Shown: piece by piece, positions 38,141 to 49,505 of the stretch
Numbering within the stretch: position 1 is the first letter of the stretch
Layout of the letters: every line of letters starts with the position of its first letter
Source: Verpa conica
Taxonomy: Eukaryota; Ascomycota; Pezizomycetes; Pezizales; Morchellaceae
Reading direction: 5' to 3'
Assembly (NCBI GenBank): GCA_033030425.1
Contig: JAUFSD010000008.1
Span: 1,302,001 to 1,366,000, forward strand
Length of the DNA: 64,000 nt
The notes under the pieces: generated by a model
The model's input: only the letters and a program-made list of their open reading frames with translations
What the model was told of the DNA's origin: nothing
Database searches by the model: none
Made by a program: the position numbers and the translations under genes

Positions 38141-41100
38141 TCACAGAGCATTTTTGACTTTAAAGAATCTGCCAATATTCGCCATGATATCTGGGAAAGG
38201 TTTGCCCACCCGGTCCCGGGTCATTCCATTCTGTATCCATTTTGGTAGCTTTGAGGTGATACGGTCCGAGGTGTAACGTTTGTCAAACAACACGATAACG
38301 GCATAGTCTTCACGGTGTCTGATGGCTCTCCCAATACTTTGGTTCACGGCTCTCATGCAAGCGTTTTCATAGAACTCCCGCCCGGCAGCTTTTGAGATCG
38401 CATCTAGTGTGGGGGCTGATGGTGTACCCTCGGTTGGCCCTGCGATGTATGAATCGCGAGCCACCTTCTCGACGTGTTCTAGTCGCGCGCGCCATTCAGC
38501 GGTATTACTGTTCGGAAATGGCAGGCCAACCATGATTATTCCTCGACCTAGGCTATACAATTTTTAGTGATGAACTACTAGGTTGGCTAAATTCTAGACC
38601 TCAGCCGAACTCACTTGTCATTAAAGTTGATGCCTTCTGACATCTTACCTCCAACAACTGAAAGTAGAAGACCACCTTTTCCAGAATCGATTGCCTGGGA
38701 ATACTCCCTTAGAATTTCCTCCACACTACTACCGTCACTTGATTCTCGGAATACCTATAATAGAGATTAGCCAAGGAATAACTACCCTTTGTGTTAAGTT
38801 ATAATAAAGAGATTCAATACCGTTTTCCTGTCTGCAAGCCTTTCCCAAATAGACTTGCCCATTGCCCCGGTATTCTTTTGCCATTGTGCTATGACAAATT
38901 CCAGGTATGCATAGCTAGGGAAGAAACATACGACTCCATGCGGAATCACAAGACAAAGATTGATAATAGCCCTACCTAGGTCCTCTATCTATAAAAATCG
39001 TTAGAATAAATATTTTTGATAGGTATTAGTATCAGACAAAGATGTGATCACCATCAACGGGGCCATCCGCTTCTCGAAAGTAAATTCAAACTCTCTTCCA
39101 CTTGGTCCTTTCGAAACAGGTAGTGCCACTAGGTTTTCCTTCGGTATAACATGCCCACAGGAGAGCGTACGTATTTTCTCTTTGGGTAGATATGGGAAGA
39201 GGTGCGTCATATAATCATCCATCTAGATCTTATTAGTAAACAAACATCAAAAATACGAAAGAGTATGTTACCGGTTCCATGGTACCACCTGCTAATATCA
39301 CAGCCCTTGCTTCTTCTACTATCTCCTTGAAATGATACGCAGGATCTAGTAACATGTACCGGAAGCATGATTCTTTTTTGTCTTCTGTTTTCCCATAAAA
39401 TATCTTCCCTTCGGCCGAAGGGTTGGTCAAGGCTAAAAGGAACCCTTGAATATGCGTAAGAGTTGGTATTGATATAGCTGGATTTATCTCACTTCCGGCA
39501 GTTTTCGGTTGCCCTTGCTGCTCTTTAGCTCCAACATGTACAACATATCCTTCGATTTTCCGTGCAAGCTTGCTCTCAGTTAGATATCTCTGGAGTTTGA
39601 AGAAATTGACTTGATCCATCCCATTCATTGCGAGTAGATCACCCGCAATGACTATCCCTTCACTGCTTTTCTCTCCCAGCTCTTTCAGATAAGAGGAGAG
39701 GGTGCTCAATATCCGAGTAACCTGCATGACATAAACCTTATTTTTGCCCTTTAGGCGATTTCTGAATTTAAGAAGGTAGACCCCAAGCTGGTCTTGGCAC
39801 CGTTTGAGTTGGGTGATGGATACATTGATTGAGTATATTGACGAGATAGCATTTATTAGATTGTGAGCTTCATCAATGACAATCACGTGCCCTTTAAGTG
39901 AGAGATCAAGAGCCTCACGAGCTGATTTTTGGAGAAGAAGTGGATATGGTAGGGTTACGATCTATAAAGTGTGCTCGGTTAGATAAGTGACTAGAAAGAG
40001 GTGCCGCCCCTAGCGAACAGACCTCGCTTGGTTTAATTGTAGGTCTTGAGGCGTAATATGGACAGACACCCATTCTTTCCCCTAAGTTGGCTAATTCTTC
40101 GATATCACGGATTTTAGCAAGTGTATGGTCCCGGAAGTCCCGGACAATTACTTGGTCGTCTTTTCTAGGGAGAAACTGGCATCGTGACTCTTGCGAAGTT
40201 CCTTTTTAAAAATTTATTAGAAAAAATATTTTTGCCTAGAGTAGTCCCTAAGTTTGGCTCTACAAACCCACCAGATCGCTGCAATTCCAAACACCGTTCG
40301 TTAATAGCAGTTGGATTGCCTAATTTTGTGACCTTTGTGTTGATGCATAAGTTTTTTCGTGAGCCAAGTGATATGTGTTTAATCTCTTCTTCTAATACAG
40401 ACTCCTCTTCCTGGGGAAATGATGGCGGGAATTTGACACGGCGCAGCTCGTTGATGAATTGTGTCAATTGGGAGTGAGTTCGTGAGCAGTAAAAGATCTG
40501 TAGGATGTATAATTAGCATATTCCATGACCCGACTGAGCCGAATTAGCTTACCTTAATCTCATCTTGTACTTCTAAATCGTCATCTTTGTTATCTAGCCC
40601 TGTAGGAAGACCAAGTCTACTCCGCATTAGTCTATAGATCAGATAGCTAGAGTAAGTGAATTATCAGAGAATACTTCTTCATTAATTCGAGTACGGCTGG
40701 TGAGAACGAATCGCCGTTACTAGACTTATGAGCACCTAATTGTCCTCCCTCATCTTCGCTATCGTAATCATCTAAGCCAAATTGTGCTTCCTCGTCTTCT
40801 CCATCGATTTCAACTTCGACCTCTCCTTTCTGTGTACCAGTAAGCTTATAACGATGTATAAAATGAGGTCATATTTACCCTTTTCTTTGCCCTTTGACCA
40901 ATACCAGATTCAGCTCGCTCCTTTTCTTTTCTTTCTTTATCTCGTATTTTGGCAAGTCGCGCTTCTATATCTGACTTCTCTTGGAGTAGCTTTTGTTTCT
41001 GCTGTTTCTTTGCAAAGTCACGTACCCAGTCAGGGCCAGTACCATCTTTATGGGAGTCAGCTTTGCATTACGAGAAGAGTTCACTTTTCTGAGTTACCAT

Positions 41101-41430
41101 TATCAATTTCTTCAAGGCGGGCTTCCATTGATTTTGTTTTGTGGTCCCGGAGCCAAGTTAACGAGCCACATATCAAGCTTAGCGATTTACCCTATCTACC
41201 CGTCAGCAAAGCTGCAGACCATCCTGGTGTCTGATTTTCTGCTCACGGTTCCTACACCGTTGAATTAGTGCCAAGGACTAAAGCTATATTTCAGCTAGAA
41301 ACATGCCTGTCGGTGATTCAAAAATGCCGACGCATCCATCTTCAATCGTTGAGTAGACTGCATTCATGAAATCCAACTGAATTGAATATGGTGTATACGG
41401 ATGATGGAAGTCTCTCTTTTGGTCCGCCAT
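38141..41430 (-). CDS. CHL1: XPD-family DNA helicase Chl1 (DDX11-like)
   Basis: Chl1 is a 5'-3' iron-sulfur DNA helicase needed for sister-chromatid cohesion at replication forks. Thirteen coding exons join to 869 residues: 41430-41307, 41251-41247, 41191-41098, 41045-40879, 40829-40675, 40631-40553, 40497-40272, 40201-40023, 39961-39272, 39222-39052, 38988-38821, 38754-38615 and 38552-38141. The Q-like region [14 protein letters not shown] is near the start, Walker A SPTGTGKS is at 39-46, and four cysteines fit the 4Fe-4S site (259, 277, 291, 330). The DEAH box is at 373-376. The C-terminal helicase motifs MSEGINFND and [10 protein letters not shown] follow, with the late motif [14 protein letters not shown]. 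The second exon is only 5 nt and the intron before it begins with GC. Length fits the family and no frame break is needed. Confidence 0.97.
41247..41251 (-). other. CHL1: 5-nt coding microexon of CHL1
   Basis: The exon is GAACC, read on the minus strand. It is flanked by two introns of 55 nt each: 41306-41252, which starts GCATGT and ends GTGTAG, and 41246-41192, which starts GTGAGC and ends GATAG. It completes the Gly codon and supplies the Thr of the GTGKS P-loop. No other splice choice I tried restores this motif. Confidence 0.85.
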
Positions 41431-42162
41431 GGTTACTACAGGAGTCTTGAGGACAATTCGCGCTGTGTTGCCGAACGACGCGTTTCTGATCAGTTTGTCG
41501 TTGTTGCCAAGAGAGTAAGGCTTTTTAGCAGAGCCGCATTTCTGTTGTCGTCAGGAATCTTATCTTATCGGAGCTGTAAATACCGCTGTTTGTGGATGTA
41601 AAGGGGAAGTAAAAAAGAGTCATTAGATATGACTCTTCTCATGCCTTGGGTATCCAGCTCAGGAGCTTTTTACTACTTTCGTGCTTAAAATTCTAGTCGT
41701 TGCCCTAGTATCCGATAAAATACTCTGATCATAAGTGCACTTTTACTTGGGACCTGGTAGTCTAGTACTTCTTAGGACAGACCAGCCGACTACATCATTA
41801 AAAATCACTCGGTTTAAATAGATAGTTGTTGATATGAGGCTAATTACCTGGAAAGTGAAGCTTCTGGGATTACCCTGAGATAACTGCATAGACCACAAAG
41901 GAACCAATGTAAGCTGAGCCATCGATATGATCTAAGAAACGCCAAGAAACCCATGTTCGTAAAACAAGGAAGAGTCATTTATTACACCTGTCTATTTCAG
42001 GCACGAGTCTGGGATCATGGGCCTTGACCAGATTCTTTCCTCCCAAGGCTAGATTACATATAAGACCATAGTATGCCACAACTAGCTGGATTAAGGGCTT
42101 CCTGGGAATCATACCAAAAGTCGAAACCACGTAATATCTAGCATCCCATTAAGAAATCTGAA
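41431..42162. other. Divergent promoter region, CHL1/methyltransferase
   Basis: This 732-nt gap separates the divergent starts of CHL1 and the methyltransferase gene, so both promoters should lie here. I see no further gene and no regulatory site that I can name. Confidence 0.55.
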
Positions 42163-43275
42163 ATGTCAACCACACTCCCTTCGCTCGACCCCGAAGACAT
42201 TAATAGGTCAATTTGGGACGAAAATGCAGCCTGCTGGGATAATGTGATAGGTATATCTTTGTCTACCTGGGAAATGAATTATCTGGCAATATTAACCCCT
42301 CAAAGGTGCCTCTGGAAATTCTTTTTACCGCCATCTTGTCTCCCCAGCTGCAGAACGACTACTCGAGGCTAAACCAGATGACAACGTTCTTGAGCTGGCT
42401 TGCGGAAATGGTATATTCTCTAGAAGGCTTAGTCAGCTAGGAACACGGGTCCTTGCGACTGATTTCTCGCCGAAAATGATTGAGTTGGCAAGGGCTCGAA
42501 CTTCAGAGGAGGATCTTAAGCGCATTTACTATATGGCGCTAGATGTGACGAAAGAGGTAGAGTTGGATGGCCTGGTTGCGCTTTCTCATAAGCATATGGG
42601 ATTTGATTCTATAGTCTGTGGGTAAAACATGGAAGCCTGTTTTTACTGCAAGACAGTGAAATGAGTTGCGGGTTAGGAACGTTAACATCATATTTTGCTT
42701 GAAATTAGGCAACATGGCTCTGATGGATATTTCAAATATTGATGCCCTCGCTGCAGCACTTCCTCGTCTTTTGAAGCGTGATGGCCGGTGAGTTGATTAC
42801 TTCAATCCTAGAGAATCCTCATACCGCATTTCTCATTCACATTTAACCTTAGATTTGTCGCAACAATTATGCATCCCGCCTTCAATTCCTCAGGCACATC
42901 TCGCCACATAACCGTTGGTGAGGACCCTATCACGGGTCGCATAGGTAATCTCTATAGCATTAATGTGTCCCGTTATCTCAACATGCCACCCACAAAAGGG
43001 GAGGCAATTGCAGGCCAACCACAAGCCCAAGTACGGAGCCCCCCCTCTGCTGAACTTTTTTAATTAAAATTTACATGAATATTTAGTATTACTTCCACCG
43101 GCCGCTCCATGAGATATTCTCCATATTTTTCCGCCACTCGCTAGTCTTGGATGGCCTTGAGGAGCCAGCATTTTTGGGGGCGCATAAACCCACCAACAAG
43201 GAACTCTCGTGGCAGAACTATAGTCAGGTTCCTCCGATTATGGCGTTTCGGCTTCGTAGAAGACTTATAGATTAG
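42163..43275 (+). CDS. Class I SAM-dependent methyltransferase, 281 aa
   Basis: This is a soluble methyltransferase of the UbiE/Methyltransf_11-like group; its substrate cannot be read from the sequence. Exons 42163-42250, 42306-42617, 42709-42787, 42853-43030 and 43087-43275 give 281 residues. Motif I VLELACGNG is at about 57-65 and motif II is ATDFSPKMIELAR. A post-motif block ALMDISNIDAL replaces the usual D-x-P-F loop, and motif III is LLKRDGRFVATIMHP. The C-terminal part (VLDGLEEPAF and QVPPIMAFRLR) is typical of fungal members of this family. The second intron needs the donor GTGGGT one base before the more obvious GTAAAA to keep the frame. There is no signal peptide or membrane segment. 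It is divergent from CHL1; nothing suggests a linked pathway. Confidence 0.9.
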
Positions 43276-44187
43276 ATATAGGGTGGGTGAAAACCTAGTA
43301 GGAGTCTCTTTTTTAGGAAATTTGTTGTAAGCAATTGTTGTTAGCAACTGTGTGTCACTTGGGGGAATACCCAACTATTCTAGATTCTCTCCTCATAAAT
43401 GTTTAGAATAGAAGAATAAAGGGTTTTATTCGTAAGAACCTACTTGAAAGAAGTATTAAAGGGCACCTTCTTTATATTACTAGACTGTAGGTAGGAAATT
43501 CTGATCTCCGGTCTGTACTATAAATACCCAGAACTACTACTAAGATAGTAATGGGAATCAGGCATTAGGCCTACACTAGCTGATTGCGGCAAGAATTAAA
43601 TTAACGTTACTAGATGCTTGAAGCACACGCTAGGTTTGAATAATGGAGGGTAACCTCCTTCGAAGTAGTTTAGGCTGGAGCTTTAACTACATGTATTTAT
43701 TACAACTAACTATAGAAAAAGAAATCTAATTATTCGAAACCCCCCTCTAACCCTTGCCTATTAGTTACAAGGGTTGATGGAATACAAATAGTTTAGATCT
43801 TCGCTTATCGACCATATCAACCCTAACCGCTCTCCGGTGCACAAGATTAACATTCTCACAAATGTAGAAATAAAACTCCATCCCATCCCCCTCAGGCTAA
43901 TATCCCGGACCTGGATAATGCGCTCCCCCGTCTGTAGCCGCTGGATGACATCACAAACATGAGACATTGAACGTCACAAAGGATTCGCCAAGAACGTCAG
44001 CCAAAGATGGAAACGATTTCCAATGGTATAAGACCGCGGGTGATCAAGTGTGACGTAAATGGCTGGTAATGCTGCTTATTGCTCTATATTAGTTTAAAGA
44101 GGGTTCTTATTTCCATACTCAAGAGTACCAGGCACTTTGTCTATTAGTTATTTTTTTTTTAAAAAAAAAAGAAATCCGCTATCAGGA
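43276..44187. other. Intergenic region
   Basis: This 912-nt AT-rich gap lies between two plus-strand genes. A minus-strand open frame of 68 codons at 43761-43967 has no recognisable domain. A T run followed by an A run lies just before the next gene (44151-44170). Confidence 0.5.
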
Positions 44188-45677
44188 ATGGTAGCTACTC
44201 GCAGATCTACTCACTCCTCCTCTGGTCTCAGTGAGGAGCCAGTTACTACTTCTCCTACAAAGCCTAAGGCTGGTCGCAAGAGAAAGACTGAAGAGCTCAC
44301 ACCAGAGTCAGCTAAAGACGGTGCTGAAAACCCTACTAAACATGTCAAGAAGGTATCTACTGGATATGGGTCTGATGGAGAGGGGAATGATGGGCTGAGG
44401 CAGGGAACGCTCGATGGTATACTTGAGAAAAAACCACAGGGAGAGGGAAATGAGGAAGAGATTGAAGAAGGCGGCAAAAGCACCAAGGGGGCACAGGAGA
44501 AACCCCTCAGCGATGAAGAAAAGCTCCAACATGAATCCAGATGTGCTATTTCTGTTTCTTCTACGCGCGAAGAGAAAGTCAAAAGCTCGCCGATTATGGA
44601 AAAAGGAATCATCTATTTTTTCTTCCGCCCTAAAGTTTCAGTGGACCATGCCGAGAGTATTGATGATGTGCAGAGGAGCTATATAGTTCTCCGGCCATTG
44701 CCGTTGGGTGCGAAGCTGACGGATGGAAAGGTGGGGGACGATGGAGACGGGTATTATAGGCTTATCACAGTGCCGAAGAAGACGCTGCCGAGTAGGGGCT
44801 ATGAAAAGTTTTTGTAAGTGCTCTTTTGTTGGGTCCGGGGGAAAGGTTGGAGGGCTGATCTCATGATAGGACATTTGTCGAGGAGCCCAAACTCTCGGCA
44901 GCCGATCTAAAAGCTCGGTTTTTGAAGGGAAGTACGTATATGACAAGGACGCAAGGGTGAGAATTACCTGGGCCCCCCACAAGTGCAATGCATCCAATCA
45001 ATGCTGAATCTGCCCCTCCAGGCAGCGAACAAACTCTCCTATGGAGCCCATCGGCGAGGGCATCTATGCTCTTACAAAAACCGAAGAAGAGCGCTCAACC
45101 CATCTAGCTTACATCCTCACAATTCCCTCCACACCTGATAGACTCCAGCAAGACTTTGGCCTGAAGTCACGAGGGTCGTTCCTCGTTAATGTTAGGAACC
45201 CAGAAACCCCTGCTCCACCACAAGCTGGTATTCCGGACCCTGCAGGGTATTCGAAGGAGTGCGTAAAATCCCATAACCCACTAGCTTTCATTACCTAGAG
45301 TACGGCTGTCTCAGGTAGCTATATGCAATGCATAAGAGCGGCGTAATACTGCTGCCGTTGAATCGGGATGGCATTTGAGACTTATTTGCTAACTTCAAGC
45401 CCCAAATATCTACAGGATAATGGAGGGTTTCCGCGGCCTGAAATGGGGCGCTCTGGAGCCTAAACACTTAGACTATAGGCACGCAGAGGTGCTATTCATT
45501 GGTAAGAGTGGATCCGGGATTCCGGGGGAGGGGGAGCATAAGGGCACTAGTGAGGAGATGGAGGAGCTGGAGGGCGAGGATGAGGCAAGGGCTAGACACC
45601 TCCAAGGGGATGAGGCGGTTTTTACAGACCTGGAACTGGATAGGAAAGAATTTGGGGGGGTGGAGGGTACATGGTAG
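44188..45677 (+). CDS. Conserved fungal protein of unknown function, 403 aa
   Basis: I recognise the pattern of a Pezizomycotina family with no known function; database names such as BTB/ankyrin protein do not fit the sequence. Exons 44188-44813, 44870-44956, 45022-45258 and 45416-45677 give 403 residues. Residues 1-165 are disordered, Lys/Glu/Ser-rich and carry a likely nuclear signal (KPKAGRKRKTEE). The folded part begins at KGIIYFFFRPKV and continues with a repeat-free alpha/beta-like region: RSYIVLRPLPLGA, GYYRLITVPKKTLP, FVEEPKLS, PIGEGIYAL, STHLAYILTIPS, FGLKSRGSFLVNVRNPE and FRGLKWGALEPKHLDY. The tail is again acidic. The ATG at 44188 is preferred to one 51 nt upstream because it follows a homopolymer leader and begins the basic disordered part. 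All three introns are phase 2. Confidence 0.85.
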
Positions 45678-46813
45678 TGGCACAGAAGGAATACGGCGAT
45701 CTAACGATGCGATATGATTATTTGAGTGGATTAACTGGGGGGGGGGGGGCTCCCGCTAGTGCGCCAAAAATTGTGGGGAGAAAAAGTAAATTGTGAGAAG
45801 CAGTATTTCTAGGCACTTTTGTAAGGTATGCACAGAGAGGGCGGATAACCACGTTTTGCTAATGTATTTCCACTCTGCCGGAGTCCTGTTACCTCGGAGA
45901 AATCTTGTGTCGGAATGTTCTAATATATGTAGGATGAACTATTTACATTTTCGAGTGACCTGAAGTGACTTTGGTTTCTCGGTGCGTAGTCGCAGTCGTG
46001 TACCCGCTAGAAAAAAATTGCTACTATCAGACTTCTTTCAAAGCCAACCAGGGCTGCCTATTTAAAGTCCAAGATAGCAACCCACTACTGCGGAGTCTTC
46101 TTAACTTTAACAGGATCGTCTGGTGGTCCTCCAGACAGGATCGTATCCCGGCTGAGGGTATATACTCACGTCATCGACTGGTAGGGTGAAAGCATTATCA
46201 ATAGAAGGGTTGACCAGGAGGCGCTCTTCAATCACAATTCACAAAGCAGGACCCTTGTTTTTATAAATACGTTATCGTCACCAATGGTGCCTCGAGGGTG
46301 GTCCATGGGAGGAAAGCCGCCCGGGGAGGCGTCTATTCTTCTTCAATGGTAGCTCTGGCTGGATGGCGCTTTGCCCTATCTGGCGGCGGCTGCTGCGGGC
46401 ACATGCAACCAGTGCCGCTATAATGGAATACTCTGTTGAAATTCTGTAGCAGCCTCGGGAATTTCCCGACACAACAAGCAGCCGAAGAGGAACCTCACCA
46501 TACAAAACGTCCGGTCTCAAGTCAACTCAACCAACTGATCCCGGGAATCTTTCTGTCTCTCTTTAAAAGATTGTTATTCCACCAGGGCGGGGTCGCTTAG
46601 GCTGTCTGGCTGCACTATCAGAACTGACGTTGACACACATACATAAAAAGACTCTCGTCAAGGCCCCACCTTCCCAGGTAGCCATCGATCGTTGGGTGTG
46701 AGCAAAAGTACTTGTACCCGGGACACATCCTTACTCCCCTCCCATCATTTATTCCTCATACTAGTCTACCTTCATACTATCTCACCATCATCTACACAAT
46801 TGCCATCAACTCA
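45678..46813. other. Intergenic region, COQ1 promoter
   Basis: This 1136-nt gap holds a run of 11 G (about 45739-45749) and then mixed sequence. The last 100 nt before COQ1 are rich in C and T, as expected of a fungal leader. No other gene was seen. Confidence 0.55.
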
Positions 46814-48264
46814 ATGGCATCTCTACGGATTTCTCGCTCAATTCTCGCGAGAACACCCCGCAGGTTCGTGGCGGAACCTCTGCCCCGCTTCCCCCACCAT
46901 GTCTCTCTGCCTGGGTTGAGATATAATTCGGCAGCCGCAGCCGCAACCGCTCATTCTTTTACTGAGCAGGACCATCATCATCACCATGATCACCATCCAT
47001 CATCTACCGTCTCCATCCCTGTAAAACCGTTGGAAACTGCTGCTCCTATTGTCCGCGGAAAGGTCAGCCCGGAGAAGATCGTGGCTCCGGAACTCAACCA
47101 CCTCAAACAGCAGATTCAACTTCTCTGCTCAACAAACATTCCGGGCCTCGACCTTACTTCAAAATACTACCTTGAGGCCAATGGAAAGCTCTTCCGTCCT
47201 ATGGTTATTTTCCTCATGTCCCGAGCAACCGCTGTGGCTCCTAAAAAAGATGGATGGAAGACTATGAGTGCCGTTCTAGAGAGGACTTTCAATAATCCCG
47301 TTGCTCCTACTGAAATTCTTCACGATTTAAACCCGGATTTTAGCTCCTTCTCATCTAAATTGATGCCTGTTGACATCCTCGGAGGCCCAGACCAGATCGT
47401 TCAGGTCCTCGGAACCCAACGTCGTTTGGCCGAGATTGTTGAGTTGATTCACACTGCTACCCTCCTCCACGATGACGTAATCGACCACGCTGAGACTAGG
47501 CGTGGTAAGCCATCCGCCAATCTCTTTAGCGGGAATAAACTTTCCATCCTTGCTGGCGATTACATGCTGGGTCGTGCATCAGTATACCTTGCTCGTCTTC
47601 GTGACCCGGAAGTTATCGAGCTTCTCGCTGAGGTTATTGCTGAATTGGTTAAGGGAGAGCTGTTCCAGCTCCAGAACACCGGGACTGACTATCGTTCGCC
47701 TGATTACCTTGAGCAATCACTCAACTACTACCTCGAGAAGACATACTTGAAGTCGGCTTCACTCATCTCAAAGTCCTGTCGTGCTGCTGCAGTTTTGGGT
47801 GGTACTACTAATGAGATCTCGGAGGCAGCTTATATCTATGGGAAGAACTTGGGCTTAGCGTTCCAATTGGTTGATGATATTCTTGATTATACTAGCTCTA
47901 GCGAAGAGATTGGGAAGCCTGCAAGTGCAGACTTAGAGTTGGGATTGGCAACAGCCCCGGTATTCTATGCGTGGGAGGAGTTTCCGGAGCTTGGGCCTAT
48001 GATTGCTAGGCAGTTTTCTGAACCAGGAGATTCTGCTAAGGTATAATCTATTTTAATCCAACTACATTATGGAATGTTAGCTAAGCTTAATATTTTATCT
48101 AGGCACGAGCTTTGGTTCACCAAAGCCAAGGTATTCAGAAGACTAGAGACCTCGCCCGATCCTTCTGTGACATCGCTCGCCAAGCCATCTCTGTCTTCCC
48201 CGACACTGAGGCCCGGGCTGGTCTAGAAGAGATCCTCAACAAGGCTTTGACTCGCAAACGATAA
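46814..48264 (+). CDS. COQ1: Mitochondrial polyprenyl diphosphate synthase Coq1
   Basis: Coq1 builds the all-trans polyprenyl tail of ubiquinone from IPP and allylic primers on the matrix side of the inner mitochondrial membrane. Exons 46814-48040 and 48103-48264 give 462 residues (473 in yeast). The N-terminus is an Arg/Ser-rich mitochondrial presequence (MASLRISRSILARTPRRF). Two aspartate-rich motifs are intact: DDVID at 220-224 and DDILD at 354-358. The RP of the substrate-binding GKLFRP block at 124-129 is present, and FQLVDD precedes the second motif. Between presequence and enzyme there is an odd histidine cluster (HHHHHDHH, residues 54-61). Tail length (Q9 or Q10) cannot be told from the sequence. 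The start at MASLRIS is chosen because the longer upstream frame adds only leader-like sequence. Confidence 0.97.
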
Positions 48265-49505
48265 ACAGATGAACAGAAAACAGGCAGATCTGCTGGACAT
48301 GCAACAATATAATGAATAATGTCCGGGTGGTGAAAATAGGATTTTGATGATTATGATAGTGCTTTTGTATAACTGTAGATATCCTTTCTGTTTCTTTTTC
48401 ACTCATTTCCCACATTCCATTTGTTTCCTCTTTCAACTTGGGTACATATGTGCCTCCGTCTGTGCTGTATATAGATTTCCTTGTTCGTCTATCCTTCACT
48501 TGATGGTTATTCCTGCTATTTAGCAGATCTTCTTCCTGGAAAGGGGATTGTAATCATTTTCATTGGGATTTTCTTTCTTTTCTTTTACCAGGCTTTTGTT
48601 TTTGGGATTTCTTTCTCGGTTTATATTTTTATTGAGTACAAGTTGAACTCTTTCTTTCATTAAAAATTATTGACTTGTTTGGATAGCTAGTGGGTTCCTT
48701 TTTGTCGAGGGTTTCTTTTGTTTCATTTTTATTCTTATCTTTATAAGTAGATTCCCTCCTCCAAATATAAGGCGGTTCTCCTCTTTGTTTTATGCCTTAT
48801 AGCAACCTGGGCCCGGGGGTTTGAATGAGTAGTTGAAATCTATCTCATATCCTGCCTTCTCCACTACCTAACCTACAGTCTAAAGGAATTCTAAAGAGGC
48901 TGGGTTCTAGGTCTAAGAATCACAGTTTGAATTTCTTCGGCGCATGTGTGAGTTGTATTTTGAAGTATAATATGAGAAACTAAGGCTGAGTGACTTTACC
49001 ACAGTGACCTGATTAATCGCTGTATCTGTTCATATACTGAATTTATAACCCGAGTTACTTTAAGTATATATTTATACTCGTATATTGATTGATTCTAATT
49101 CGGGGGATTATATCATTGGAGCTCATGTGTGAAGTATGAAGTATGAGTGATGAGCGATGACACAGCGGACAAACCTATAACAAAGGGCTGAAATACATAA
49201 ATGCAGAGAGCCCGACTATCCGAAAATAAGGTTTTATAGATCTTCTCCACGGATCTTATAGAAGAGACTGACTGGGGTGGAGGGAGAGTTAACCGGTAGT
49301 TACACAGAAGCCTAATGTAAGGTGATACACCAAACGTTTACGCGTAGTCTAGTCACGTCAAGGTATCACCTAGCCTAAGGCAAGAGCACTTTTTAGCTAT
49401 TAAAAATGAACTTCCTGACATAAGTATTCCAGCTGCCCGTTTACTACATAGCTGGCCAGTACCTCACCTCATATCCTCGCTTCGTAGCTTCCATCACTAC
49501 CAGAC
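48265..49505. other. Intergenic region
   Basis: This 1241-nt gap lies between COQ1 and HOP2, both on the plus strand. Its first 500 nt are T-rich (3' untranslated region of COQ1). Nothing else was recognised. Confidence 0.55.

Noticed and set aside
38141..41430. CHL1 as a broken pseudogene
   Set aside because: Simple readings lose the frame at Walker A and again near 41045. A 5-nt microexon and the donor at 41097 (GTAACT) restore a full, motif-complete 869-residue helicase.
43761..43967. 68-codon minus-strand frame between two genes
   Set aside because: It has an ATG and an ordinary look, but no recognisable motif and no exon to join to. Too little to call a gene.
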